This document shows positions 48,113 to 59,537 of a DNA stretch of 64,000 nt, piece after piece. Positions within the stretch are counted from its first letter, which is position 1; each line of letters opens with the position of its first letter. Source of the DNA: Chimonanthus salicifolius (lineage: Eukaryota > Streptophyta > Magnoliopsida > Laurales > Calycanthaceae). The position numbers were made by a program, and so were the translations under genes. The stretch spans positions 97,087,853 to 97,151,852 of the forward strand of contig CM023532.1 in assembly GCA_013350335.1 (NCBI GenBank). The letters run 5' to 3'. The notes beneath the pieces are model-generated. The model made no database searches. It saw only the letters and a list, made by a program, of their open reading frames with translations, and was not told the origin of the DNA.

Positions 48113-51100
48113 ATGGCGCCACAGTAAAAGATCGTAAAGAATCAAAAGGGAAAGAAAAAAGTATTACAAATTGGAGTAGGCGAAGGGGCATCAAAGAGAA
48201 GGATGTGACAAGACGGTAAAAAGAAGGAGGAAGTGTTAATAATCACACAACAATGGAAAGTGGTACCTCAACGTGAGAAGATTGTACATAAGAAGGTGCA
48301 ATCGGTACATGACAGGGAGCAGTCAGTTCATGATGAGGAGAGATCAGTTCATGAAAGTCACGCAATGAGGAAGAGTCGCAACATTCTAGGCAAGAAGAGG
48401 ACGATAGTGACCCTTCATATCAACAGGAGGAAGAAGGAAACAACAACAGCAACGTGACTATACCACATGTGCCGCATGAACTACACAGCCTGGTGCAAGC
48501 TGTAGTTACTCCTATCCTCCAACAACATATGAATGGAGGTGGAAGCACGAGTGAGACTAATGACCAGAACATGGTCAGAGACTTCCAACAACAGCACCCA
48601 CCTTACTTCAAGGGGAAAGAAGGGCCTGTCGGAGCTGAGATCTGGTTGAAAAAGATCTCTCACACACTGAATCTTTTGAATATCAAGAGTCATGCTCACA
48701 GAATCCTATTGGCCACGTCACAGCTGATAGATGACGCTGCAAAATGGTGGGAAATAGTGGAGAAATAGCAGGCACTTGTGCCAGAAGGAGAAAGGATTGT
48801 TATGACCTGGGAGCAATTCTCAGCGACGTTCTTAGATCACTACTTCCCAGAAGAAGAAAAGGAACGTCAGATTCATGTATTCTTGTCATTAGTGCAAGGT
48901 TCGATGACGGTAGCTGAGTATCATCAAGAATTTCTCAGTCTATCAATTTATGCATTCTATATTGTGGACACGGAGTATCGGCGGGCTCGCAAGTTCGAGC
49001 GTGGGTTGCGGCCAAATATTAGGGCCAGAGTGACCGTGTTCAAAGCGGCTACACTGGCAGAAGTGGTCAGCAAAGCTACCATTGTGGAACAAGAATTGGC
49101 GGAGTTTGCACGAGTTGACAACCGTCGAGCACCGAGTGGGAGGGGTACTTATCAACCCAACAAGAAGTTCAGACCAAACTTCAGCAGACCTTCGCCGTCT
49201 GTTGGATCTACTGGGGGCTATAGTCCCAATCAGCCCTCCTAATCTGTAGCAGTCACTCAAGCCTCTAAAGGAATGAGCATCTGCTTCCACTGTGACCAGC
49301 CGGGTCACTTTAAGAAAGATTGTCCCAAACTCAATAGGCTTTCATACTCTAGAGGATCGTCTCATCCACCAGTCAGACCGATTAACTCCAGAGGAGGCAG
49401 GACATATAATCGGGTGAGACGGGCGTCCAACCCTGCTGGAGCTGGATGATTATTTACTTTAACTTCTCCAGAAGATGAGGATCATGCGGTGATACAAGGT
49501 ATGGCGGTAGTGAGTAGTTTTTATGAATATGCACTATTTGATTCTGGAGCATCACACTCCTTCATAATTGCATCATTTATAACTGCTACCGGTACTCTAG
49601 TACAAAGATTAGCCACAGCACTTACAATTGTGTCCCCTGTCGGAGACTCGGCATTAGGACTTATATGCACGGCAGTTAACACTGAACTAGTTGGACTCAG
49701 ATTTGAGTTCAATTATCTGGTGCTTGACATGTCTGAGTATGACATAATATTCGGCATGGATTGGTTGGCTAAGTTCCAAGCCAACATTGACTGTTATCGC
49801 CGAAGAGTGACATTTTGGTCACCCGAAGGGAAGCAATACGTGGTTCGTGCAGACAAAAAAAGTGGATTGCAGGAAGGGTTGAACCACGTGGTATTGAATA
49901 ATATCACCATAAATAAAGCTCCAATTACTGAACTTCTGGAAATTGTAAAAGAATTTGCGGATGTGTTTCCAAAGGAACTCCCGGGTTTACAGCCTATAAG
50001 GGAGATCAAGTTATATCCTGGTACTTCACCAATATCTCTACCACACTATCGGATGGCACCAGCAGAGATGTTGGAGGTAAAGAAGCAGATCGATGAACTG
50101 CTTAGGCTGGGATGCATCTGACATAGCACATCGTCATGGGGAGCTCTAGTATTGTTCGTAAAGAAGAAGGACGGTTCACTTCGGATGTGCGTGGACTACC
50201 GAAAGCTGAATCAGCTAACAGTCTGGAACAAGTACCCTCTACCCAGGATCGATGATTTATTCGATCAATTGAGGGGTTCCAGCCATTTTTCAAAGATTGA
50301 TTTGATGTCTGGTTATCATCAAATCCAAGTTAGGGAAGAAGATATAGAAAAGACAGCCTTCAGGACGCGGTATGGACTATACGAGTTTGTAGTCATGCCA
50401 TTTGGACTTACAAATGCGCCGGCTGTGTTCATGGATTTAATGAACAGAATCTTCCGTCCCTATTTGGATCAATTTGTAATCGTATTCATTGATGATATCC
50501 TGATCTATTCTAAGAGTCAGGAGGAACATGCAGAGCACTTACATATAGTTTTGAATACTTTGAGGCAGAATAAGCTATATGCCAAGGCCAGTAAATGTGA
50601 ATTCTGGCTATCCGAGGTCAATTTCTTGGGACATGTCATAACAGAAAACGGTATAGCCGTGGATCCAGCTAAGGTGGCGGCAGTAAGTGAATGGAAAGCG
50701 CCAAAGAATGTAACTGAGATCCGCAGTTTCTTAGGATTGGCGGGTTATTATCAGAAATTTATCATGGATTTCTCCAAAATTGCATCTCCATTGACTCGAC
50801 TCACTCAGAAGGGAGTAAAATATGAGTGGACAGATCTGTACAATCGGAGGTTTGAGGAACTGAAAAGTAGACTTACCACTGCTCCTATTTTAATTTTACC
50901 GGAAAAAGGCAAAGGATATGAAGTACAATGCGATGCTTCAGGAGAGGGACTAGGGTGTTCACTCATGCAACATCATCGTGTGGTGGCTTATGGATCAAGG
51001 CAGTTGAGGGTACATGAACGCCTCTATCCCACACATGATCTGGAGCTAGCTACAGTGGTCTTCACTCTTAAAAGTTGGAGACACTACCTCTACGACGAAA

Positions 51101-52799
51101 AATTTGAGGTATTTTCTGATCATAAGAGTTTAAAATATTTATTTGATCAAAAGGAGCTCAATCTAAGGCAGCGTAGATGGATGGAGCATCTGGCGGATTA
51201 TGAGTTCGAGCTTCAATACCATCTAGGCAAGGCGAACAAGGTGGCGAATGCCCTCAGCCGCCTATCACATGCATCGGTAGCATGCTTGATCAGAACAGAG
51301 TGGGAGATGCTGCACACCATTCGAGAGTTCAATCTTTATATCAACAACCGTGGGAGTATGTATAATTTAATCATGCAATCCAATATAGTCACCAAGATTG
51401 AACAAGAACAAAGAGCAGACCTGGAAATGGAGGAAATATGGGCCAAGATGTCCACTGGCGTAGACATACCGGAATGGGAATTACGACCAAGACAAGGTCT
51501 TTTATTCCAGGGAAGAGTATACGTGCCAAAGAGTTGTAGGAAAGAGCTACTGATTGAGGCACATCAATCTAAGCTCTCCATTCATCCGGGCAGCACCAAA
51601 ATGTATCACGATCTGAAAAGGCATTATTGGTGGCACGGGCTAAAAAGGGATGTGGCGGGATTCGTGGCACATTGTTTAACTTGTCAGCAAGTTAAGACTG
51701 AACATCAAAAGCCACCAGGGTTACTCAAACCCTTATCAGTGCCAGAATGGAAATGGGAGCACATTTCCATGGACTTTGTGGCCGAGTCCTCAAAGGGCAA
51801 TGACTCCATATGGGTCGTAGTCGATCGGCTGACCAAGTTCGCACATTTCATTCCTATCAAGATGACGGATTCATCTGAGACGTTGGGTCGGCGGTATATT
51901 AAAGAGATCATTCGGCTACATGGCATTCCCCGAACGATAGTATCGGACATAGATGGCCATTTTACCGGCAGAGTATGGCAAAGGATGCAGTCACCCATGG
52001 GGACAGATTTATTGACTAGCACCGCTTTTCATCCACAGACTGATGGACAGTCAGAAAGGACGATACAAACCTTGGAAGACATGCTGAGAGCATGCATGTT
52101 AGATTTCAAGGGTGGATGGGAGGACCACTTGCCACTGGTGGAGTTCTCGTATAACAACATTTATCAGGCAAGCCTTCAGATGGCTCCATACAAGGCCTTA
52201 TATGGTAGACCGTGTAGGTCGCCAGTGTGTTGGACAGAGGCTGGAGAGCCTGCATTGATTGGACCGGAACTAGTCGCAGAGACTACCGCACAAATTAAGT
52301 TGATAAGTCAACACTTATTGACTGTAAGAGTCAGCAAAAGAGCTATGCTGACAAAATGAGAAGATTTCTGGAATTTGAAGTGGGAGACATGGTATTCTTA
52401 AAGGTCTCGCCATGGAAAGGACACATGAGGTTTGGCAAGAAAGGAAAATTGTCACCAAGATTTGTGGGACCGTTTCCCATCATGAGAAGAGTGGGGGATG
52501 TGGCTTATCAGATAGCACTCCCTTCACAATTAGCAGCTCTACACGATGTGTTTCACATGTCGATGCTCAGAAAGTATAATCCGGATCCGTCCCATATTTT
52601 GAATGTCCAGGATATTGAAGTGCAAAGCGACGTGACGTACTTCGAGAAGCCAGTCAAAATAGTGGAGACCGAACAAAGGGTGTTGCGAAACAGAGCGATT
52701 CATTTCGTAAAAGTGGTATGGGACCGACATGGTGATGAAGAGGCCACATGGGAACTTGAATCGGAGATGAGAACAACTCACCAAGAATTATTTATGTAA
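48113..52799 (+). pseudogene. gag-pol polyprotein of Tekay-like element, several stops
   Basis: Single-frame gag-pol. Domains: gag (clear from about 48361; DFQQQ, PPYFKGKEG, AEYHQEFL), one CCHC knuckle (CFHCDQPGHFKKDC, 49282-49323), protease with intact LFDSGASHSF (Asp codon 49540), RT with FIDD (50485-50496), RNase H (CDAS, DLELA, SDHKSL; last Asp replaced, VANALSR for VADALSR), integrase HHCC finger and core (second Asp kept, VSDID), and the Tekay-type tail. Breaks: the N-terminal start near 48113 is degenerate; stops at 48766 (TAG), 49240 (TAA), 49447 (TGA) and 50119 (TGA); a one-base loss near 52325 shifts the tail to the frame open at 52356-52799. Two TGA stops replace CGA Arg codons and the TAG replaces CAG. 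A three-residue in-frame loss lies at the integrase MDFV motif. Not functional as written. Confidence 0.96.
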
Positions 52800-52846
52800 T
52801 TTACTTTGAGAACCCTACTTCGCTCGATTTTCGGGATGAAAATTTT

Positions 52847-52856
52847 AAAAAGAGGG
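52847..52856 (+). other. Polypurine tract of the complete Tekay-like element
   Basis: AAAAAGAGGG, six bases before the 3' LTR start (52863). Same tract as at 7237 and duplicated at 47918. Confidence 0.85.
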
Positions 52857-52862
52857 TTATAT

Positions 52863-55800
52863 TGTAACACACCAATTTCTCAACGAAGTGGATAATTATG
52901 AAAATGCCCCTGGTTTGTTAAATTAAATGTTTGTGATGTTAAATAAGGAAATGGTGGGACCCATTGCTCAAATTAAGATCCTATGAGCACATTTTAAATG
53001 TCAAATTTGATTGGATGGGTAATGTACATCAATTGGGTCGAAAATGGCTAAATGGGTCAAAGGGCCCAATTGGGACCCAATGGGTCATAAGGGATTATTT
53101 GACCATTGGGAGAGCCCAAATTTAATGGGGATAAGTTGAATTGATTGGAAATCAAGTGGAGCAAAAATGGGTAGGCTTGATGCACAAGTGAAAACTATTT
53201 AAAAATGGCAAAATCAGCCCATTAATGGGTCATGTTGTCAAAACGGGTCAAGGGGCTGATTGGGGACCCAATGGGTCGGGTTGACCAAGTTGACCACGGA
53301 TGACCGTGTGGACCCTCAATTGAACTCAAGTATGAGTTAGTGCAGCTCGAGTTGGACTGATTTGGATTGAGTTTGAATTAAGTAATGAGTGGACTCAATT
53401 GTAATTAATGTATGGTATTTAATGTGGTGAGTTAAGCCATTGAGTTAGGTGAGTCAAGATGGAAATCAATTGGGCTGTAAGTCAGTGAGTTGAGTGGGAA
53501 TGTGAGAAGGTGGCTCGGTCATAAATCACCAAAACAAGTCCCACACGTTGGGGACTTGTTGTGGGGATTTCCATGATAAATTTTAAATGAAATGCATGGG
53601 AATTGGAGGTGATGCTTGGGGAGTTGAGAGGCTGCATTGGCAGGTGCCAAGGGGTGCATTGGATGGCACCCAAGACCCATCGTTTTTGACAAGAAGTGAT
53701 GAGGGAATGGAGGGGTCTTGGGGGTTGAAGTACAAAAGGGAAAGACCACCATTGTTGGCCGATTTTCACATTGAAAATCCAAAGAAGTCCCATCTCTCTC
53801 TCTCTCTCCAAACTCGTTTTTCTTGGCTGAACAGTAGAGGTGATTGCACCAATTGATCAAGCATAAACCAGCAAAGGATTAAGGAAGAAAGAAAGAAACA
53901 AGAGGGGAGAAGGCAAGGATCATAGGCAAAGGAAGTTTGGTAAGTGTTTATGTGTTATTTTGGTTTAATAACATGGAACAAATGGAGCATGTATTGGGCC
54001 ATGGGTATGGCCGAATGCATCAAGGTTTAAACCTTGAGTAATAGAGGTTTTAAAAGTTGTAAAAGGGATCATTGGGTTAGGCCACCTTGGAGGGCCGAAC
54101 CCCATGTAAATAATTGGTTGGTTTTGATGTCTTTGAAACATAGAAACCATGCAATTTGTGGACTGTTTTAGATGTTTCTTTAAGACTTAAAATGCGTGTT
54201 TTAAAGAGGGTTAAAACATGGACTTGAATGTCATGAAGGACTGAAGGTATCATGGGTCTAAACCATAAATATAAATTGATAAAATGGACCATTGGGCTCG
54301 GCCATCTTGGATGGCTGAACCCCATGAAATGTTATGGTCATTTGGATTGAGTCTTTATAAAATGGAAACCATGCAAAGTGATGGATTGATTTGGATGGTT
54401 TTGAGAGGTAAAAACCCGGTAACATTATACTGATTATTACATGTTTAAATGAGACCTAAAACATGTTTATGAGGACCAAGACATGGACATAGGGTTCGGC
54501 CACCTTGCATGGCCGAACCCCATGAAAGTATTTGATTATTGGTAGGGCTTTCAAGAGATGGAAATCATATCAATTGTGGAGAGGTTTACGTGTTTTAAAT
54601 TAAGCTAATTATTTGACAAAAGGGGTCTAAATCACAGGCCATGAGGTTCGGCCAATTGGGATGGCCGAACCCCATGAAATAGTATGACAGTTTTATGAAA
54701 GTATTTGATGACTTTGTGAGATAAAAACCATATAGGATTATGGTGTTCTTATGGGAATTAAATGAATTTATGTTACTGTTTTTGGTTGGTCAATATATGG
54801 CTGAACCATGTATTGTTCATGGTTGAATTAGCATGTTAAAACCATGAGTAATCATGGTGAATATTGAACCAAGTGAACGATAGGGTTCGGCCATGGGTAT
54901 GGCCGAACCCCATGGACCAAGGTATGGGTTAAATGGACTAAGTTTATGGGTAGTATTTGTTATTGCTTCCATGATTTTATAACGGGTTTAAAATATCCCA
55001 ATGGGGAACCATTTGGTGATGGATAAAAGGGATTACAAGGTTCGGCCATGTATAGGGCCGAACCCCATAGAAATGACAATGGTTTTGATATGGCTTAGCC
55101 TAGTGGCAAAGCTGTAAATACGGGTGATAATGTAAATATGGATAGAGAAAGTTTAAAAGGACATGAAAGAAGGGTTAAACCAAGGTGGTATGGTTCGGCC
55201 ATGGTGTATGGCCGAACCCTACCAAGACATGTTTAAAGGGTTAAGTATTTAAGAATTGATTAAATGAAAAAGGAGGTTAAATCCTAAGTTGGTGATGTTC
55301 GGCCATGGGCATGGCCGAACCCCACAAGATGTTTTTGGGTCTTAAATGTGAATGAACATTTAAATGATAGGATGATTTATTTACTGTTACATCACAAGGT
55401 GACGGAAGTGAACGGCGGGCAAGTCGTGAGCAAGTGACGCTAAAGAAAGATCGAACACTGAAGTGAATCTTCAGTAGGTTTCCTGCCTACTTCTAACCAC
55501 AAATATGATTTGGTTTTATCATGTTTTATGAGATATGTTGTATTTGTTATTATGTTTCAAGTGAGGTTTTGAATGATGAGCTATGTATTTATAAATGATA
55601 TACAATGCATTGACATCTCATGCATGGCATGGGGTGATGGGAATGGAACAACATAATGATAAATACCATATCTACAGGAAATGTGGATTACTCTGGATTA
55701 ACTTGACATAAGCACCATACCCAGAGGAAATGTGGATTACTCTGGCTTACCCATCCGGAGGAAATGAGGACTACTCCGGAATATCTTGACGTAAAAGTTT

Positions 55801-56451
55801 CTTGAGATAATGGCTATGTAGACTTGTGATGGGTAGGACTCATTACATGTGCATATACATAGCATTCGTTTTCAGATGTTTTATTGATTATCATGTACTA
55901 TGATACATATGCATGTTTTGTAAGCTAACCATGTGGTAACCCTGATCGGGAACCTACTGGGCGCGTTGATCTAACGCCCTAATTCTATCCTCAGAGGAGA
56001 ATGCATGTACAAAGAAAGGGAAAGAGAAGGTCGATGACCAGGCGGGGAGCCAAGCCCAAGTTCTTAATGGTTTATTAGGATTTCTTATTATTGTCTTTTA
56101 GTTATATTTTGTGGACATGTAATAATTTGATACCTTACTATGGTTTGTCTAGGATAGTAACAATGGATGGTTGGTTTATGTTATTTATTAGTTGAGACTG
56201 GTACTTGCTATCTATTCAAGCTATTTCCGCAGTTAGTCTAGTTTATTCCGCAAGTCATTGTATAGTTCCATGTGTGGTTTGTTATCGTGGGTTTAGTCCA
56301 CACACACATGGGTGGCCAGTTAAGGGTCGGACTTGGGTAGTCCGAACTTAGCTCGCGTCATGACGCCGCCCGCTCTCTGCCGTTGTTATTTTATTATTAA
56401 TTTAAAAAAAATTAGACTCTGATTTTATCTCGGAGAGGGCGGGGCGTTACA
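52863..56451 (+). mobile_element. 3' LTR of the complete Tekay-like element
   Basis: TGTAACACACC...GGGGCGTTACA, 3,589 bp, followed by the TSD ATTCG. Nearly identical to 43304-46909. Differences seen by eye include C to A at base 8, the shorter (CT)n run, and lack of the 13-base hairpin insertion. The leader donor-like GTAAGT is at 53940. Open frames at 53482-53860 repeat those in the 5' LTR and are not genes. Confidence 0.96.
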
Positions 56452-56929
56452 ATTCGTCATCATTGCATGGCATTGTTTTATATGGTTTTGGACATTATGA
56501 AATTATATATGTTTTGTACTAACCATTTGTTAGCCCTAATTGGAATACATACTGGGCGGGTTGTTCTAACGCCCTACTTCTACCCTAGTAGATGACACAG
56601 GAAAACAGGGAAACGATGAACGCAAAGAGGGCCAGGCATAGGAGCTTGGATGATTTAGTTTATATTTTGAATAAAATTACTTACGGACATCTTTTTGAGT
56701 AACTAGTTTCCGGGCATGTAATAATTTAGATGATTAGATTTTTGATGGATAACTATCTTACGTTAATTTATTGATTAAAGACTTGACGTACTTTGCTATC
56801 TGAAATGGAATAGAACTTGGTTCTATTATGATTCCACAGTTATAATTTTATTATTCCGCATGTTGATATTGTTATGTGTGAACTGTTTTCATGGACTTAG
56901 TTCATGCACACATAGGGTTGGCCAGTTAA

Positions 56930-57251
56930 CTGATTCTAGTGCAGGTCCGCAGCTATGACGCGGGAAAAAAAGGGTGCTCCTACCTTTGTTTTCCCCAAGC
57001 TAGTGGTGGCTCAACCGCTTCAACCGAATCTGCTACCGCTTCCTCTCCCGGTGGTCGAGCTCACTTTCGCTTCATATATAAAAAAGGGGAAAGTGTTTTC
57101 CTCCCCTCACTTTCGCAACATGGACACTTTTGAGCGTTAGGGAGGAGTAAGATTAGGCTAGGCCTGCCGGCCCCTCAGATCCTTATCTTCAAATGGCTGG
57201 CAAAAGACATTAGCAATTGAAGAGCTTAGAATAGAATTCATCTTTAAGCCT
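56930..57251. other. 322-bp foreign insert in family E LTR, organelle-like
   Basis: Sister LTRs read GGCCAGTTAAGGGTCGGACTT here. In this copy GGCCAGTTAA is followed by 322 bases of richer, non-repetitive sequence (CTGATTCTAGTGCAGG... to ...CTTTAAGCCT) before GTCGGACTT resumes. It has no LTR or TIR ends, no clear TSD, and two or three LTR bases are lost, as expected for filler DNA at a repaired break. Its composition (for example TAGGCCTGCCGGCCCC) reminds me of plant mitochondrial intergenic DNA; that is a guess. The short ORFs inside (56939-57140) look like chance. Confidence 0.6.
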
Positions 57252-57390
57252 GTCGGACTTTGGAAGTTCGGACTTAGCTCACGTCGTAACGTCCCGCTCT
57301 CTATCACTCTACTCTGTTATATAAAAAAAAAAAAATAGACTCTGATTTACGGGAAAAAAAGAGTGAAAAAGGGCGAGGCGTTACAAATAA

Positions 57391-57539
57391 TCATATCATG
57401 AACATGGATTTATGGAATAAAATTTTAAAATAAACATTTTTATGAACATCATGAAATTTAAAGTTTCAAAATAAAATTTTAAATTTTAAATTTATAAATA
57501 CATGAATACAGTAATTCACCGACAGCGGTACCAAAAACT
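57391..57539 (-). mobile_element. Family C internal region, PBS end
   Basis: Last 149 bases of the minus-strand family C internal region, between the AATAA TSD of the inserted LTR and the 5' LTR. On the minus strand TGGTACCGCTGTCGGTGA (57533-57516), after AGTTTT, resembles the TGGCGCCG(T/C)TGCCGGGGA primer site of Athila-type elements with about four changes. It joins the LTR in the order expected for a 5' end. Confidence 0.7.
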
Positions 57540-59537
57540 AGTTGTGCAATAAAAAAATTTACATTTATTTTACTTGCAAGCACATGAACCATTCATAGTA
57601 TAGCAGTATGAGTGTGAGGTCGAATCCAACGGAATTACAGAAAATATATCTTAAATATTTACATTTATTTGTCAATTTTTTAATTTAAATATTCTAATGG
57701 AAACTAGTGTTGGTGGATTAATTCAAAAAACACAGAAACAATTCTAAATCTAACATAGATTTAATTAAAATCAATCCATTTAACTTCAATCCTATTTTAT
57801 TTTTTTGATCTTGAAGTTTGGAGAAGAATGAATTAAAGAATAAACAATTTTGAAAAATCAAAGAATATAAAATTAAAAATAAAACAAAAGTTTATAGCTA
57901 TGGATTTCATTAAAGTACTCTTCACAAAATAGACCTCGGATTTGAATGATAAAGATAGGCTCCTCTCTCAATTCTAAATATTTCATAAGAACCTTAGAAA
58001 TCAAAACAGGGGATCACCCAAAAATGGACCTTCTAATTGAATGATAAAGATAGGCCCCTATTTCAATCTAAATATTTCATCACACTCTTACAAGTAAGAG
58101 CCTTAAAAATCAAAATAGGGGATCGCCCAAAAATGGACATTCTAATTGAATGATAAAGATAGGCCCATATTTCAATTTTAATTATTTCATCACACTCTTA
58201 CAAGTAAGCGCCTTAGAAATTAAAATAGGGGATCATCAAAAAATTCTACTTCACACAATAAATTCGTCCATAGAGTTACTTCTAGAAAATAAAAATAAAT
58301 ACAAGCAGAAACATAGATCAATTGGAAAACCAGAAACTAAATATTTAACCACATATTGAATCTTATTAATAAACTTGGAATTTGAATTACATGAATTGGA
58401 ATTGAATAAAAGAATGACAAGAATAAGATAGAAAATAAAACATAAAATCAAACCTAGAATCCTTGGATCACACGAATTTTCTAGAGCTTTTCATTTCTTT
58501 CTCCTTTTCTCGTCTTTTTGTCCACACCAGTCCTCGAAATCCAGAGTCCAAATTAGAATACTACTGTGCCCTGGTTTCTTTATTTATAGTTTTCAAAAGA
58601 GACTGGATTAGGCGAGGCTTGGAGAGAATTCCTCCATAATTCTCTCTACAAAACTTTCTCCAAAATTCTCTCCCCGAAACATCCTCCCAAATTCTCTCTT
58701 CTAATTATGGGAATTCAAAATTCACTGTCAATTCCAAGCCGTGGACGAATTTTGCATATAAGACTCCATGATTTTATGGATTTTGGAATAGTTTGGAAAG
58801 TACGATGCAAATCCCTTTTTTCTACACATATAACACTTTGCAGCTCCATTTTGACCTAGTAAACTTCCAAATCACAAAATTCTGAAAATAAAAAGTTGTA
58901 TCCCTTGAAGTCTTCTTTCCAACGCAAAAGGAATCATACCAATCAGGTATCAGAGTAAAAATTTATGGTCAAAATAATAAAGTTGTGTCAAAACTTGTCT
59001 TCCAAAATTTTTTCTCTGGTCAATCCAGATCCCAATTTTTTTCTCCATTTCTTCCTCGACACGGATTCACACGAATTTTACAATTGTCCTCCTTACCTTG
59101 TGCTTTTGGACTTGGATCCCATTCTTGGACTTTTATCTGGCCTGGAATACTAGTTGACTTTGGCTCATAGACTTCAATTGCAGGCTTCAAGCTTCAGACT
59201 CGAACAGTGGGCCCACTTGTTGTTTATAAATTTTTATCACATTTATAATTAAACACAGTTAAAATATTATTATAATTCAAGCTCTCATATCTGGATCTGA
59301 ATTATAATAATTTACAATAAATCCAAAATGAAATTAGGTGGTAAAAATTACAAACTTTCCAAAATTATGAACCTGGCCCACTTTTCAGCATTTATTTCCA
59401 ACTTTATTCTCCTTTCTTGTATTTCCCAAAATAATCTACAAAACTTAAAACAACATTAAACATATCTAATATACATGAAATCAACATAAATTAATCCAAA
59501 TTAAAAGGTTAAAGTAGTTATTTTCCAGTACTCAACA
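57540..59537 (-). mobile_element. 5' LTR of family C element, uninterrupted
   Basis: About 2.0 kb; plus-strand ends AGTTGTGCAAT and GTACTCAACA. It matches the 3' LTR at 25859-31021 but with visible divergence, so the element is old. On the minus strand: TATA-like ACTATAAATAAAG (about 58590-58578), a leader, and a GTTTGATTTT-type end of leader. It has three copies of the 95-109-bp repeat (aligned starts 57945, 58040, 58149) against two in the other LTR. Confidence 0.85.
57945..58250. repeat. 95-109 bp tandem repeat with CTCTTACAAGTAAGAG palindrome
   Basis: Units start AATGATAAAGATAGGC at 57945, 58040 and 58149; the later units contain CTCTTACAAGTAAG(A/C)G, a 7-bp-arm palindrome. The sister LTRs have two units (29556 and 29663; 62190 and 62301). 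Confidence 0.88.

Larger units (their letters stand above)
43304..56451 (+). mobile_element. Complete Ty3/gypsy Tekay-like retrotransposon, 13.1 kb, TSD ATTCG
   Basis: Two LTRs (43304-46909 and 52863-56451), tRNA-iMet PBS, accessory zinc-knuckle ORF, gag-pol in one frame, polypurine tract, and perfect TSD ATTCG at 43299-43303 and 56452-56456. Tekay/Del clade is indicated by the long LTRs, iMet PBS, RT motifs ([20 protein letters not shown]) and the integrase tail. The LTRs differ by roughly one base in 60-100 over the first 600 bases by eye, less later, so it is a young insertion. Gag-pol is interrupted by several stops and one frameshift, so it is not autonomous now. It inserted into the family E LTR 37410-57385. 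Confidence 0.97.
37410..57385 (+). mobile_element. Solo LTR (family E), TSD AATAA, holding two later insertions
   Basis: Begins TGTAACACCCCGG (37410) and ends GGGCGAGGCGTTACA (57385), flanked by AATAA at 37405-37409 and 57386-57390. Native pieces are 37410-38666, 42110-43303 and 56457-57385, less a 322-bp foreign insert. Insertions: solo LTR 38667-42104 and the complete Tekay-like element 43304-56451. TTCGGCCA hairpins occur at 38226, 38310, 38476, 38628, 42163, 42358, 42486, 42628 and 42772. A GTTAGT after the leader (38183) is at the usual donor position. Confidence 0.93.
25859..59537 (-). mobile_element. Complete Athila/Tat-like element (family C), non-coding, with nested insertions
   Basis: Minus-strand LTR retrotransposon, LTRs TGTTGAGCAC...GCACAACA: 3' LTR 25859-31021, 5' LTR 57540-59537, TSD TCTAT (25854-25858) and CCTAT (59538-59542), one mismatch. 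PBS at 57516-57533 resembles that of Athila-type elements; a PPT adjoins the 3' LTR. After removing the nested insertions the internal region is only about 3.8 kb and I see no RT, protease or integrase, so it looks non-autonomous. Insertions inside it: solo LTRs 26384-29502, 34368-37057 and 37410-57385. Clade assignment rests on PBS, PPT and LTR ends only. Confidence 0.75.

Noticed and set aside
56939..57140. Two overlapping 61-64 residue frames in the foreign insert
   Set aside because: Overlapping frames without recognisable motifs; the GC-richer insert makes chance frames likely.
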